The notes: generated from the letters alone by a model not told the origin. A stretch of 64,000 nt of DNA from Proteles cristata cristata (GCA_017311185.1 JAESUZ010002594.1:248001-312000), one strand, 5' to 3'. Positions 45,237 to 57,800 are shown, counted from the first letter of the stretch. Program-made: numbers and translations.

Positions 45237-46254
45237 AATTATACAAAAAGTAAAATGGTGACAAATTTAAATATATAAAAATGATAAAGATTTGCACAGC
45301 AAAACTGTCACCATAAGCAAAGTAAAAAGACACAGGACAAACTGAGGAAAGGGAAAACTATTTTTAACTTATATATGAACAGGGAGCAAATATTAAGACC
45401 TAATAACCAATAGAAATATGAACAAAGTATATGAACAATTTGCCAAAAAAATACAAGTCACTTAAACATATTAAAAGATGTTCAACCTGACTTAAAAGAA
45501 AGGGAAATTAAAATTACAATGAGATAACATTTACACTATGAGATTGCCAAACATCAGAAAGCATACGTTATCAAACAGGTCCCTTGCATGCACTGCTGAT
45601 CGGTGAGAGAATTTAAAGCTTCTGTGGAAGACAGTTTGGCAATACATACTATGCTTTCCAATTTTTTTTTTTCAAACATCGCTGACTGAACGAAAATGAG
45701 AAGTCTTGGAAGGGAGAGATTTTGCAAAATTGTATCTATCCAAATAAAACACAATGCACACACTTTGCATTGTTTGACCTAGTATTTGCAATGCTAAGAA
45801 TTTATTATACAGATATACAAGAGCCAAATGACATATACTTGGGCATCAATAGGTGAAAAGACTGAGTAAACATATCTTAATATACTCCTTAGGCTTACCG
45901 TGAAACTTACTATGAAGCAAATATATGTGCTACTATGGTAAGCTATCTAGGCTACATAAAAGGAAACTGCAAAAACAGTATGGATAATAAGTTATCGACT
46001 GAGTAAAAAGTATGTATACATATATGCGCATATTAACTATAGAATATCTTGTGAAAATTTTACAAGAATCTGGTAAAACCGGTTGCCTCTGGAGGGACAG
46101 AAGACATTATTCACCATAATAACCTTTTGTGCCTACGAATTTTGTAGAATGTGTATTACTTATTCAAAACACACATTTAAAAAATTAATACAAAACGAAA
46201 ACGTGAGGCCCCAAGGCATGGATCGCCTTAGCTGATCAAAGATACAATCTCGCG

Positions 46255-46345
46255 TTCGTTCAACATTCACAGGGCGTTAATCGTGTGTCGGGCACGTCAA
46301 CAGAAGCTAATGCAAAAGCCCTCCTGGTCACCAGGAGCTCCCAAC
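46255..46345 (-). repeat. L2-like fragment at edge of CpG island
   Basis: 'gttcgttcaacattcacagg' and the following cggcac-containing words resemble the reverse complement of the L2 3' end, with CpGs retained. Confidence 0.35.
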
Positions 46346-47000
46346 CCCGCGTCCCCGGGTGAGCCCGGGTGCGGAGGGGGGAGGGGTGGGGTGCGGGATC
46401 CAGCTCGAGAGTTTTGCGCAGAGGCGGTAGTACCGTCCAACCGTCTCCAACGGTCTAGAGTCCCGGACCGCAGCTGGAACGCCCGCTTCCAAAGAAAACG
46501 CCACCCCTTTTCCCGCGCCCCCCACCCCCCGGCTTGTGCCTTCGCGCTGGTCCCCCGACAGGTTTCCCTCCGTCCCTAGGGAAAGACGAGCATCACCCGC
46601 AGCTCCCTTACCACCGGGCGCTCGAACTCGGGTTCCACTCCATCTCTCTTGCTGCCTCGTCCGTCCACATCTGTTCACTCCTCCGCGCAGCATCTTTCCC
46701 CTCAGCCTCTCCAACTCTACGCAGCCCGTTTTACGTGTTCCCCCAAAAATGTTTTCCATGCCGCCTGAGTCACTGCCCACAGCACAGGACCGCAAAGGAA
46801 ACAAGTGGCAGAGCATCGCCCATCAAGGAGGCTGCTTTCCGCACGCCGCTGGGCTGTGCAGTGACACTGGCTCTGCACAAAGGCAATAATTTTTTGCGAA
46901 CGATGCCACACTTGAGTGACTCCACGCCCTCGCACCTAGGTCCCAGCTTCTGGAGCGCTGATTTTCGCCGAGATTAGGGGAGGTGGAGGCTTCCTCGGTA

Positions 47001-47252
47001 ATTGGCCTAGAGGTAGGCTGGAAGGATTCCATGGAGCCTCTAATTGGCTGTTTAATTCTCAGCAGGTGCAATCTCAATTAACGACGTCGGGTCTCTCCTG
47101 CCCCTATTGGCTGATGCGGTGGCCGGCTTTGAATTCCATCCGGGTAATTGGGTGTGAGCACGCAGCGGGCCCGTCGCTCAGGAGCAGCCCGCTGAGGGAT
47201 TGGTTGCGGCTCGGCAAACGATTGGTCGGACTGTCAGCCGGGCGTTGATTGG
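47001..47252 (-). promoter_or_regulatory. TDRKH: Array of seven same-orientation CCAAT boxes
   Basis: ATTGG (CCAAT on the minus strand) occurs at 47001, 47043, 47106, 47147, 47199, 47221 and 47248. Spacings are 42, 63, 41, 52, 22 and 27 bases. The last sites have the favoured GATTGGT form. NF-Y binds such motifs in proximal promoters. All point the same way and stop just before the likely transcription start. Confidence 0.7.
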
Positions 47253-47259
47253 TGTAGGC

Positions 47260-47395
47260 AGGCAGCGGGGGTGGGGATGAGGCGGCTGAAGCGCGGCAGG
47301 CGGGGCTTGGAATCGCTGTGCGAGTGAGAGAGGAGGCGACGGCCGCTGGGTGAGGTGCGAGGCGGAGCGCGCGACGGTCGACTCCAGGAGCTTTG
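47260..47395 (+). other. TDRKH: Candidate TDRKH non-coding exon 1
   Basis: The coding start lies in an internal exon (54677-54825), so a 5' non-coding exon is needed. The CpG-island core after the CCAAT array offers donors TGG/GTGAGG (GT at 47350) and TTTG/GTAAAG (GT at 47396). I cannot choose between them without transcript data. Confidence 0.45.
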
Positions 47396-47586
47396 GTAAA
47401 GGCGGGGACGCGACGCGGAGGCTTGGGGAGTGCGAGAGGCTGAGCCTGGGGTGCCCGGGCCACCGGCAGGCGGGAAAGTGGGGCCGAGCGAAGGGAGGCG
47501 CACGAGGGTGGGGGCAGCGGCAACCCGGGGCTGCTAACCGAATTGGAAGGACTTGCTCTGGCCCCACCATGACCCCGGTGGCGGAG

Positions 47587-47772
47587 CGTTCGCCCCAGGC
47601 CGGGGTGGGCTCCTGGCTGGTCTGGACGCCCCGGGCCGGGGTGGGCTCCTGGCTGGTCTGGACGCCCCGGGCCCGGGTGGGCTCCTGGCTGGTCTGGACG
47701 CCCCGGGTCAGGGTGGGCTCCTTGGCTGGTCTGAACGCCCCGGGTCAAGGTGGGCTCCTTGGCTGGTCTTTG
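47587..47772 (+). repeat. 36-bp GC-rich minisatellite
   Basis: About five copies of a unit beginning gtgggctcctggctggtctg. Unit starts fall at 47605, 47641, 47677, 47713 and 47750, so the period is 36, then 37 after a single T insertion. Because 36 is a multiple of three, several frames on both strands stay open and look like 12-residue protein repeats. It lies in TDRKH intron 1 or late exon 1. Confidence 0.9.
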
Positions 47773-47799
47773 AGACTGAGACCCACCATCCATTGATAG

Positions 47800-50700
47800 G
47801 TTTGCCTATCAAAAGTTTCTGCAGCTTTTTCTCTAATTATCTCTAATAGGATGACTCTTTCCGGTTAGAATAATCAGTTGGGGGTTCTGTTTGTTTCTCT
47901 AGTTTTCCTCCTTACAATGCAGATATCCCCGCGGGTTTCGGCCTAACGAGTCAAAGTTACATTTTTACTCTTTTCACAGCTTTGAGATGGGTTGATGTGT
48001 TTTTTTCACTCCCTGGTTAAAAATAAATGTAGCAAGGAGGGAACAATCGAATGAGCGGTTTCAGGTCCACAAGCCTATCCCTTCCCATGATTTAGCCACT
48101 TTGTAGGTTCTGGGTATCAGGAGGTACTGGGATGAGAAATCTTTGCCTCCATAGAGCTTAGAGTGATTTAACCCCTAAATGATACTGTAGAAGTAAGCCT
48201 TTTGCCGTGCATATCAGGTAGTTAGCAACTGTTTTCATGTCAATGTCAAGAAATTTCAAAATTGGCTTTTACTGAAAACCGTTGTCTAGTTGCATTTCTC
48301 CCCTTGAAATGATCCACAGGTCTCTACTCCACTTCCCCTAGGAACTGTGGTTCCCAGTTCCAGCCTCCTTTTCACATTCAATTTGAAGTCATAAAATCAA
48401 ACATGAGCTGGCATTGAGTACAATACAGTTATATCTCCGTTAGTGCACATTATTTCCCACTTGGAGACACCATGTGAAATACGTATATTATAAATAAAAT
48501 CATACTTGATTAATCAAGTAGATACTCCTTTAGGACCTCACCCAACGCAGTGCAAACTTAATTTGTACTATGTGAAAAGGAGTTAAGTGACAATTAGCTT
48601 TTGATTCAAAGCGAAGTCCTGCAGTGAATTTATCCTGGTCGTTCGTCTTCGCGCTATACGCATCCCTTCCACCACCAAGTCATTAATATTCTCTCTCAGA
48701 CATTGCATCTACCAGGTGTTCAAATGAGCAACCTGATGGCCAGCCCCCAGCTCACCCTCTGACCTCCGGAATCAGTTGCTAGGTTTTGTGTCTTCTGCCT
48801 GTCAGAACTCCCCTCCATCTCTATCACTAACACCTGGACTAGCCTGTGAATTGGTCTCTCTTCCCCCACAGTTGCTGCCTTCAATTCATTCTCCTATAGA
48901 CCATCATTAGTCAATATTTACAAGCTATGCATGTGTTAGGAAGGGGTCTGGAGTACTGTGGAAGCCCATAGTGGTGAAACCCACCCAAGCACAGAAGGTT
49001 GGGATTAAGGGAGATTTGGCTGCAGAGCCAGAGGAATAGCAGATACATTTTGGCCTTGACCTTGATAGTTTCTGAAAAGGAGGGGAAATGCTGTGGTCTT
49101 CCAACCACATTGCATACTGAATTGTATGGAAATGACTTGTTAGCAGTTGTAACCTTAGGGAAATCCCTTTTATTTCCCTGGGGCTTGGTTTCCCCAGTTG
49201 GAACCTTGTAAGTGGAATCAGGTCATCTCTTCCAGATGTAAAATTCTGTGATTTCTTAGGCATGAATTGCAGCCAAAACAGTGGTGGTAAACTGCTAAAT
49301 GGCAGACAGCCCTCCAGTGTGGATGAAGTTACTGCTCTGGTTCACAAGCCTGGATTTGTTTCCCCAAACCTTCAACACCTATAGAACTCCTGCTTGTCAA
49401 GATAAAACCTTCCTTGCCTAATAGGAAGCCCCCTGAAGGAGCTACCAAGTCTGCTGGGACTGTTGTATCCCCTGGGCCATGTTCACATGGCATACTCAGT
49501 GTTTAGTGGTTTGAACGCAGAAGATACATTTGTATTTTAATGAGGTGGTTTTCAGCTCTGCCTTCTAAGAAACATTTTTCTTGCTCCTGCAGGCTGCTGT
49601 ATACATTAAGCAAGTGTTTCTATTGTCTTTGCCGTGCCTGTAATTAGTTGTTTTGGTGTTTGTCTTTCCTTCTAGACTTTAGTTCAGGGCAAGAATTCTA
49701 TTCTACCTGTGTCCGCAATGCACAGCCCATAACCAAGAGCCAGCACTGTTTCAGGGAGTCCCATTAATAGTGAAGACCAGCTTTGCACTTTAGAGACTGT
49801 ATGAAAAAATATATGCAGTAACCACTAGATAAAAGAAGTGAAATCTTTTCTAGATACCCAGAATAAACCATCTCTTCATATAAGAAAGTAGCTTGAGGTT
49901 CAAAAATTCAAGAATTTAAGCAAAAATCCTTATGAAACAGTTTGTTTCCTTTAGTGTATGCAAGCATGATCCCACTCTGACTTTCATACATAGAGAGCAG
50001 CTAGAGGGTCTGTTTACAGCCTAGGGGGGAGGAAAGCTGATACTTTCTTTAAATCCAGTTAAGAAATGAACCCCCTAACTCAAACCCACATTAAATTCAA
50101 TTCTTTTTTCCTACCCACTAAAGAAGGAAAAAATTCCTTTGTGTCTATACTGAATCTATGCTATATATGCTGGATCTACTCACTAAATAATTAGTTGCCT
50201 GGAATAACAAGACACTTGAAAAGGGTCATTCACCCAGGGAATACAAGGTTTTTTCTCTTCAGAGCATGAGTAGACAAGAGAGTGAATTAAATTTGTTTAA
50301 AACTGTTGCCTAAAAGCATAGGTTTGGCAGACTTCTGAGACCAGATGCAGAATTCAGTCCTCTTTCTAATAGTAGGAAATCCAGCTACAGCCTTGACAGG
50401 ACTTTTGTCTATTCCTTGGAATGAGATTTCTGTGGGCAGTCTTCTCTTTTCCTTCACTCTTCCTGAAAAGTTTTCAGGAAAAGCATGTTTAGAACCAGTT
50501 TTATCCCTAAGTAGGTCTTTTATTAATGATTTTTTTTTTTTTAGCCTTCCCAGGATACAACTTTTTTTTTTTAAGGTTTAAAAAAAATTTTTTTTTCTTG
50601 GATATCATAATCATTTGGGTGGGATTTTTGTACCTGGAGACGAATCATAGCATAAATTATATTTCCTCACGCATTTTAAAGCAAGTTTCATTAAAAGCCA

Positions 50701-52400
50701 CACTGTGTTATACTAGGTTGTACTACCTGGAGATAGACACTGTCTTTAGTTTTTTACCCGCTACAATATTTTTCACCAGTATTTATTAATTTTGAATTGC
50801 CAAAAGATACCCAAGTACTGTTCTGAGAGATTATGTGAAAGAAAAGGTGGAGGAGCTCCTAAAGTCACTTTGTAAAGTTTTAAATATCCAAATAATAACC
50901 CAGACTCTGGGTGAGATATTAGGTGACCCAGCTAAGCATATATATTTCTCTGTAAAACCAGGTTAACATTTTCTACCTTACAGGATTGCATGAAGATCAA
51001 CTAAAATAATGTATGGAAAGTGCCTCGTGGCATAGCAGCTACTCAGGACATTTATCTTTTCATCTTTGTCATCCTCAATGCCACAGTAGCATTTAGCACA
51101 TAGAAGTGCTTAATAAATGTGGTCGAGTGGCACTGCTGAATCAATCCAGTAGTCTAGGAGATACAGGCATACACAGTGCAAACAAGTGCTATCAGGGAAG
51201 TATCATTTACAGGACAGCATGAACTAAGAAGAAACTGACCCTGAACCAGCCAGGGAAATCCCACAGGCCTTGGGAGAAGTGTAGCAGTACCTACGGCTGA
51301 GACTTGAGGAAGAGGTGTGTCGGAGGCCGCACCAGCTCCGACAGGTCCAGGGGTCCCTGAAGGATGGACGGTGTCGGCGAAAGAGAATGAGAGAGCCCTG
51401 AGATTCTTTCTGATCACCAGGCAGGCATCTCTGTCCTGTCGGTTTTGGTATATTTATTTTAAGGTTCAGCAACAAGATGAAGTCATAGAAAGGAATTTCT
51501 TACAATGGGAGGCCTTTTGTGATATCAATTAACAGAATGTTCATAGTGAAAAACAGCATAACATACAAGTTAAATTGTATATAGATAAGCTAGGAGTTAT
51601 TCTGTCTGGCTCTCAAGAAGATAAATGTTTCTGAATTGGTTTATTTGTGGAAACTAACATGGGGGCCCTAAATTGTCAGTCTTTGCACCCGGGTTTATGT
51701 TTTAGCTACTCTTATCTATCCTCATCCCAGTTGCCAGTGTAAGGGAGGGTGTTTGTGGAATGTAGGCCTTGAGGAAGGGACTGCTATGCATCACCAATTA
51801 GCAAAGATATATGTAGTAACTTATGTTCTGCCCTGAAATAGGCTCTTTGTCTCAGGGCCAGGCTCAATTGTAACTCTTGTGTTTTTAACCCCTTAAGTCT
51901 TGGATCTGCAAGGCCCATAGGAAGAGCCTTTTGACAATTGCCCATAGAGCTTTCATCTAAAGTCTCTTTTGTAGAGGCAGGAATATGCTTTTCCTTATGA
52001 GGTATCTGTATTCAGAATATGGGTCTGATATGGAATATTGTGAGGCCTGGTCAATGCCAGCAGACTCATTTCCAGCATGAGCCAGTAGTAGCAGAAGGAG
52101 ATACTAGTCTTCATTTCTCATGGCAGAAGCTGTGCAGACATTGCCATTTCCTTGCTGTGACTGCCATCCAAAGAGGCCGGTGTGGCTCCCCGAAGAGGTG
52201 GGGTTTTGCCAGGGAGGCCAGATGGTTTAAGGAGCATAAGGAAGACAAGCGACACATGGGTCAGAGCAAGGCTGTATAGGCAAGCACGTCCTGTGCCCCC
52301 AGTAGCAGTGGGGTTAGAATATAAGGCTGTGAAGGCAGTAGGCAGAGATCAGCTTATAAAGAACCTCTCGTGCCATTAATGACTTTTCATGTAAGCAAGT
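47800..52400. other. TDRKH: TDRKH intron 1, left part
   Basis: No exon was recognised. Most is unassigned AT-rich sequence with a MIR-like fragment at about 50950-51130 and poly-T runs near 50528-50595. Open frames are short. Confidence 0.5.
50950..51130 (+). repeat. MIR-like SINE fragment
   Basis: 'ttctctgtaaaaccaggtta', 'ttacaggattgcatgaagat' and 'gaagtgcttaataaatgtgg' resemble the MIR 3' half, with possible L2 admixture. Confidence 0.45.
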
Positions 52401-52404
52401 TGTT

Positions 52405-54100
52405 ACAAATGGTTATTGATTGGCTACTGTGTGCTAAGCCCTGAAGAATGAAACAAAACATTCCTGCCCTGTAGAATTTACATTCCAGTGGGTATACCAT
52501 CAAAGTGAAGACCTCACAAGTCATTATAATTACTTTGGCATATGATCATAGTGAGATTGAAAACGACTGGAAGGTTTTGAGTGGAAGAGTAACATTTGAC
52601 TTAACTCCCGCTGTTGAGAATAAACTGAATGGACAGTGGCAAATGCTGGGATATAACTGCGATAATCTGGGCAAGAGCTAGTGATGTTTAAAGCAGATGG
52701 TGGTCATAGCACTGGAGAGTTAAAAAGCGGATAGATTCTGGATAATTTGAAGGAATGAATAGGATTTGTTGATAGGCTAGAGGTGCTATTTGAAGGTAGC
52801 TAAAAGAATGGAGTTGCCATTTATTTACTCAGCCAAGACTGCAGACAGTGTTGTACCTGTTGAGTTTGAGTTTGAGATGCCTATTAGACATCCAGTGGAG
52901 ATATTGTCTCATAGGCAGTTATGTATACAAACCTGGAGTTCAGGAGAATGATCCTAACTGGATCTATGAATTTGGGAGTTCTCAGCATAAAGATGGAGTT
53001 TAAAGCCAAGCTGTGAATGAAATTTGGCAAGATCACCAAGGAAGTGAGGTAGAACCCAGGAGAGGCGAGGGCAAAGGACAGAGCCCTAGAGCACTACTAT
53101 TTAGAGGTTACACAGAAGAATAGGAAACCAATAGAGCAGCCAGGAAGGGGAAAGGGAAATGAGGAGAGTGCTGTCATGGAAGCCAAGTGAAGAAAGGGCC
53201 TGTGAGCAGGGGAGTCCCCAGCTGTGCCAGATGTGGGGGCAAGGACAGGTTTGAGTGAAGATCAAAAATTGACCATTGGACTTGGCGATGTGAAGTCACT
53301 GGTGACCTTGGCAAGAGCAGCGGGCGTGGGTTCAAGAAGAGAAATTGAGCAAAGAAGTACTGGCACTTGCGAGTTTTCCTGTAAAAGGAAGGGAAGAAAT
53401 GAGATGTATTTGTAGGAATAAATAGAATCAAAAGTTTTTCTTTAAGAAACAAGAAACAGTGGCATGTTTGTTGATGGAAAGATCCAGTAGAGAGGAAGAC
53501 ATTAACAATGCATGAGAAGCAAGGAGAGCAATGCTTTTATGAGAGAGACTTCAGTGCCCAGAGCAGAGACCCGTTCATCCATAGCCACAGGAGAGAAAGT
53601 GGGGAGGGATTTGGGCATAGAAAGAAGTAGGTGGGTAAATGTGGTGGAACTTAGTTAATATTTTCACTGAATGCTCTACTTTCTCAGTGGCATAGGAAGT
53701 GAAGGGGACATGATTTGAGAGAGAGGATGGAGAAGGAGGCTCTAGAGGCTTGAGAAGAGACAGTATGAATTGTCTGGGAGGGTGAGAAAGATTATGGAAT
53801 AAGGGAATATAGTGGAGATGTTAAGATTAGCTGGGCAGCAAAATGGTGTACTAAGAGGAAGAAGGCCATTGCAGTGGTCTGCATGGGCTTTGATGAGCTT
53901 CTGAATCAGTCGGGTGCAATGTTTTTGGAGCTACTAGCATATAGGTAGTAGTTAAAGCTGCAGGTGTGGATGAAATTGCCCATAGGCAGCATAGTGACAG
54001 CAGCACAGGAAAACAAGACCAAAATCACAAAGGTACCTCCAAGGCAAGAGGAGGAGAAACCAAGAGAAGACAGGGCACAGAGGTAAGATCAGGTAGTGCT
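52405..54100 (-). repeat. Long L2-like LINE remnant
   Basis: From 'ggctactgtgtgctaagccc' and 'agaatttacattccagtggg' through 'gagtttgagatgcctattag', 'catccagtggagatattgtc', 'atggaagccaagtgaagaaa' and 'gaccattggacttggcgatg', the text follows the order I recall for a reverse-oriented L2 element over about 1.7 kb. It lies in TDRKH intron 1. Confidence 0.6.
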
Positions 54101-54701
54101 TTCTATGTGCCATCTACCTGGGACATTGTCGTTTCGGTGAAAGAGCTGGGCAGACCTCCTTCCAGTGTTAGCCGAGAAATGACTAGAAATCAGGAGTATA
54201 GAAAAAAGAAAATGAAGTAGAAGTGGCAGAGCCTAGAAGGAGGGGAGAGCCTGAAATGGCCTGGAAAGCTATTCCTTGCAGAGACAACAGCATCTAGAAA
54301 GGCCTAGAGACATGGAAGGGCACTGACAAGGAATTTGAAGCAGTCTGATGTGAAATTTAAATGTTTATTTTTGTAATGTCTGATTCATTTGATTATTTTT
54401 TGTTCCTCTTAAAAAATTGTGACCAATGTATAGCCCTTTCTGGGAGGGGGAAGGAATGAAGTATGGCGGTGTTGTGTGTGTCCCTTAGCAACTTTTAAAA
54501 ACTACCCTGAGACCTTTTACATGAAATAGATTGGCGGAGGGGGGCGGGGGGGGGCTTGATCTGGGAAGGTCAGCAGTGTTCTTTTTAATAATATTGACAT
54601 ATGTTCCCATGCTTCTCTGCCAGTTGTAAAGGTTTGGTATGAAAACTCCTTCTTTTCCCTCATTTGCTTATTTCAGGATATAAATCAGAATACAGCAGAA
54701 A

Positions 54702-54825
54702 ATGTCCACTGAACGAACTTCTTGGACAAGTTTGTCTACTATTCAGAAAATAGCACTGGGCCTTGGGATCCCAGCCAGTGCAGCAGTGGCCTATATCCTA
54801 TACCGCAGATACAGGGAAAGCAGAG
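54702..54825 (+). CDS. TDRKH: TDRKH coding exon 1 (membrane anchor)
   Basis: The exon starts at 54677 after tttatttcag-like sequence (acceptor AG at 54675-54676), with 25 bases of 5' UTR. It encodes residues 1-41, including IALGLGIPASAAVAYILYRR, plus one base. Donor G/GTATGT. Confidence 0.97.
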
Positions 54826-57800
54826 GTATGTGGACCCCCTGGCTATAAATATGGAAATGTTCAGACTGTGCTCTGGCCCCTTGTTAAGTTGAAATGAAAA
54901 TTTTCCTTGTTGGGCTTTCTGTGAGGGAGTCTTTGAAACAGTTTGGTTTCTTTTTTGTGTTCTTAACATGAAGCTGGTCTATGGAATAAAGAACTACTCA
55001 TTCTATTATCTGTTCCCTTCAGCAAGAGCAGCACTACAATGGGTCCTTTTTCTTTTTTAGTGTCTATAGATAGTAAAGAGTATACGCTTATCTTTTTTTT
55101 AATAAGTTTTTTCTCTAATGTTTATTTTTGAGAGAGAGAATGTGCACACAGGTGGTGGGAGGAGCAGAGAGAGCGGGGGAGAGAGTCTGAAGCAGGCTCC
55201 AGGCTCCAAGCTATCAGCTCAGGACCTAACATGGGCTCAGACCCACGAACTATGAGATCATGACCCAAGCTAAAGTCAGACACTTAACCAACTGAGCCAC
55301 CCAGGCGCCCCATATACTCTTAGCTTTTTTGTATGCTTTTTGTATTTAGTCGTTAGAAAGCCAGCCATGGGGCCCAGTTTCCCCATAGGCTGAAGCTAGA
55401 GAAAGAATTTAGATACAAACAAGTTCTGAGCCCAGTGGACTCATTGGGCAGCCTTTAGCCTTCATTCTTTTCCAGGAGTCACATCTTGGGAGACCCTGTT
55501 TGCCCTAAATCCAGCACCCCTTCTGTGCAAAACCAACTGATTTCCCCATTTTAGCATCTGAAACAGTATCCAAGAGACCATGCCTATCTTCTGGGACCCT
55601 CTAATTCCTACACCGTTGCTACTTCCCTTTGTCATTATGGTTGAGATCCTTAGTCTATCTCATGGATCAGTTTCTGAAACCTAGTTTCAGGGGAGGGCTG
55701 GGGCACCTTGGATGCTATCTAAGTCTGATCTCATGACCCATGATCTATGCAGAAGAGCGGCTGACATATGTTGGGGAGGATGACATCGAAATAGAGATGC
55801 GAGTTCCCCAGGAGGCTGTAAAGCTCATCATTGGCCGGCAAGGAGCCAATATCAAACAGGCAAGTATGTAAGCAGGCATTTGGCTTCCCAGGGATTGATT
55901 CTTGCTTAAAACTTCTTGCTTCCCTCCTCTGTCCCCATCCCACAGAGGCCACCCACACTATGTAGGTCTTTAAAAGAAAAAATAAAGCAACATTTAGCTA
56001 ACCATGCTCTTTTCCTTCTAATGAGGAATACTCTCTAGAGAATGAATGACTTAGCTTGAAATGGGGAATTTTTTTTTTTTAAATGTTATTTCTGAGAGAG
56101 AGAGACAGCATGAGCAGGGGAGGGTCAGAGAGAGAGGGAGACACAGAACCCGCAACAGGCTCCAGGATCTGAACTGGCTGTTAGCACAGAGCCTGATGCA
56201 GGGCTTGAACCACGAACCATGAGATCATGACCTGAGCCGAAGTCGGACGCTCAACCAACTGAGCCACCCAGGTGCCCCTTGAAATGAGGATTTTTAAAAA
56301 ATGTTTATTTTAGAGAGGTAGAGAGAGAGTGCACGTGCACTCCTGAGCAGAGGAGCAGCAGAGAGGGGAGCAGATCCTTAGTGGGCTCTGTGCTGACAGC
56401 AAAGAGCCTGCAGTGGGGCTCGAACTCACAAAGGGTGAGAGTATGACCTGAGCCACAGTCAAGACATTTAACTGGCTGAGCCACCCAGGTGCCCCTGAGA
56501 TTTTTTTTAAGACAGAAACTTGTGAATGAACTGTTATTTGAGGTTACCTTTGTCAGTCAGTAGTTACCTTTCATTAGTACGCATAGTTGAGGACTGCTTA
56601 TAGCATCTTGATTTAACTGATAACTGCCCAGTTCCAACTACCTCCAGGGTCAGAAGTATACCTAGCCAACCAAAATGGCAGCTCTTCCAGCACAGACTGC
56701 CACGTATCCTTTTCTCTGCAGCTGCGGAAACAGACAGGCGCTCGGATTGATGTGGACACGGAGGATGTAGGCGATGAGCGGGTGCTGCTGATCAGCGGGT
56801 TTCCTGTTCAGGTGTGCAAGGCCAAAGCTGCCATCCACCAGATCCTGGCAGAGAATACCCCCGTGTCTGAGCAGCTCTCGGTTCCACAGAGAGCCGTGGG
56901 CAGGATCATAGGTACCACTGGGCAGCTTCCTCTGCTGGTTCCTTTCTCTTTCGCCTCTGCCTTCCTTTCACACCTTACCAAGGGGTTTTCCTGGACTACT
57001 TCCCCTTAACCTTATGGGGGGTGGAGGGGGGATACAGGGACATTGAGACCAGAGCTTACTTTTTTACAGAAGCAGTGATAAACCAAACCTATTACCCCAA
57101 GGAGCTATGTGATCTGAACCTTGCAAATAGGTTCCATAGGGTTCGGGTAAATGTATCTCTCTCGTAATAGATTTTGAAAGGGAAGCTAAGCCTGCTTATA
57201 TTTATCCCAGGTCTTTCAAGATCATGCCCTTCTAGAGAACACCTCCTATGCCTTCCCCTAGAGCACTCTTTATGCTGCTCTTAGGGGCAGAGGAACGTCC
57301 ATTCCTGGTTCAGCGCCTCTCACACTGTAGGAAATCTTTTGGTAAAGTGCAGATGTAAAGTGTCCTCAGTGCCCAAACAATGGAAATGACCTGAAGCGCA
57401 CTCGATGTTTAAAGTGTGAGTAAAGCAGAAAGAGAAGGTCGTCCCTGTTCCCCTTCATATGTGAGGGTTGCAATAGCTCCTGCTTTCTATTCAGTCTATT
57501 CAATATCTTACTTTCTGTTCACTTTGAAATTAGGAACTGACTCTCCTAGTATATGCAAAACAGTGATTTTTCTAGTAGTTAAGGTTGGCCAGGAGGGAAG
57601 AACAGGGTTTTATGTGTTTTTCAATGCAGGGAGGGGTGGCGAGACCATTCGTTCTATCTGTAAGGCCTCTGGAGCCAAGATTACCTGTGACAAAGAATCA
57701 GAGGGGACGCTGCTACTATCAAGGCTTATAAAAATCTCCGGAACACAGAAGGAGGTGGCAGCAGCCAAGGCAAGTAGCTAATAGACTTGAATTGTGTCCA

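Larger units (their letters stand above)
44445..46190 (+). repeat. Second old L1 remnant, broken by SINEs
   Basis: 'agatcaatggaacatgaaaa', 'acaccaaaataaattccagg', 'gaaattaaaattacaatgag' and 'aagacagtttggcaatacat' follow L1 ORF2 3' order in plus orientation. AT-rich DNA to 46190 probably includes its 3' end. It is highly decayed. Confidence 0.6.
46260..47560. promoter_or_regulatory. TDRKH: CpG island of TDRKH (possibly bidirectional)
   Basis: CpG-dense DNA begins abruptly at the end of the AT-rich L1 remnant. The densest part (about 47160-47540) contains a GC box (gggcggggc near 47301), the CCAAT array and the likely TDRKH start. The left part (46280-46800) is CpG-rich too and could drive a divergent non-coding RNA, as reported for human TDRKH-AS1; nothing in the sequence proves this. 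Confidence 0.75.

Noticed and set aside
43200..46190. Possible retroviral or retrogene remnant in AT-rich intergenic DNA
   Set aside because: The ordered words match the 3' part of old L1 elements. No LTR, primer-binding site or viral frame is seen.
47104..47793. 229-codon minus-strand open frame with 12-residue repeats
   Set aside because: The repeats come from the 36-bp minisatellite and the rest is CpG-island sequence. No conserved motif is present.
56752..57009. TDRKH KH exon read through into its intron (85-codon frame)
   Set aside because: It is intron read-through. The GTACCA donor after 56911 and the phase into GRGGE of the next exon show that splicing is the normal path.
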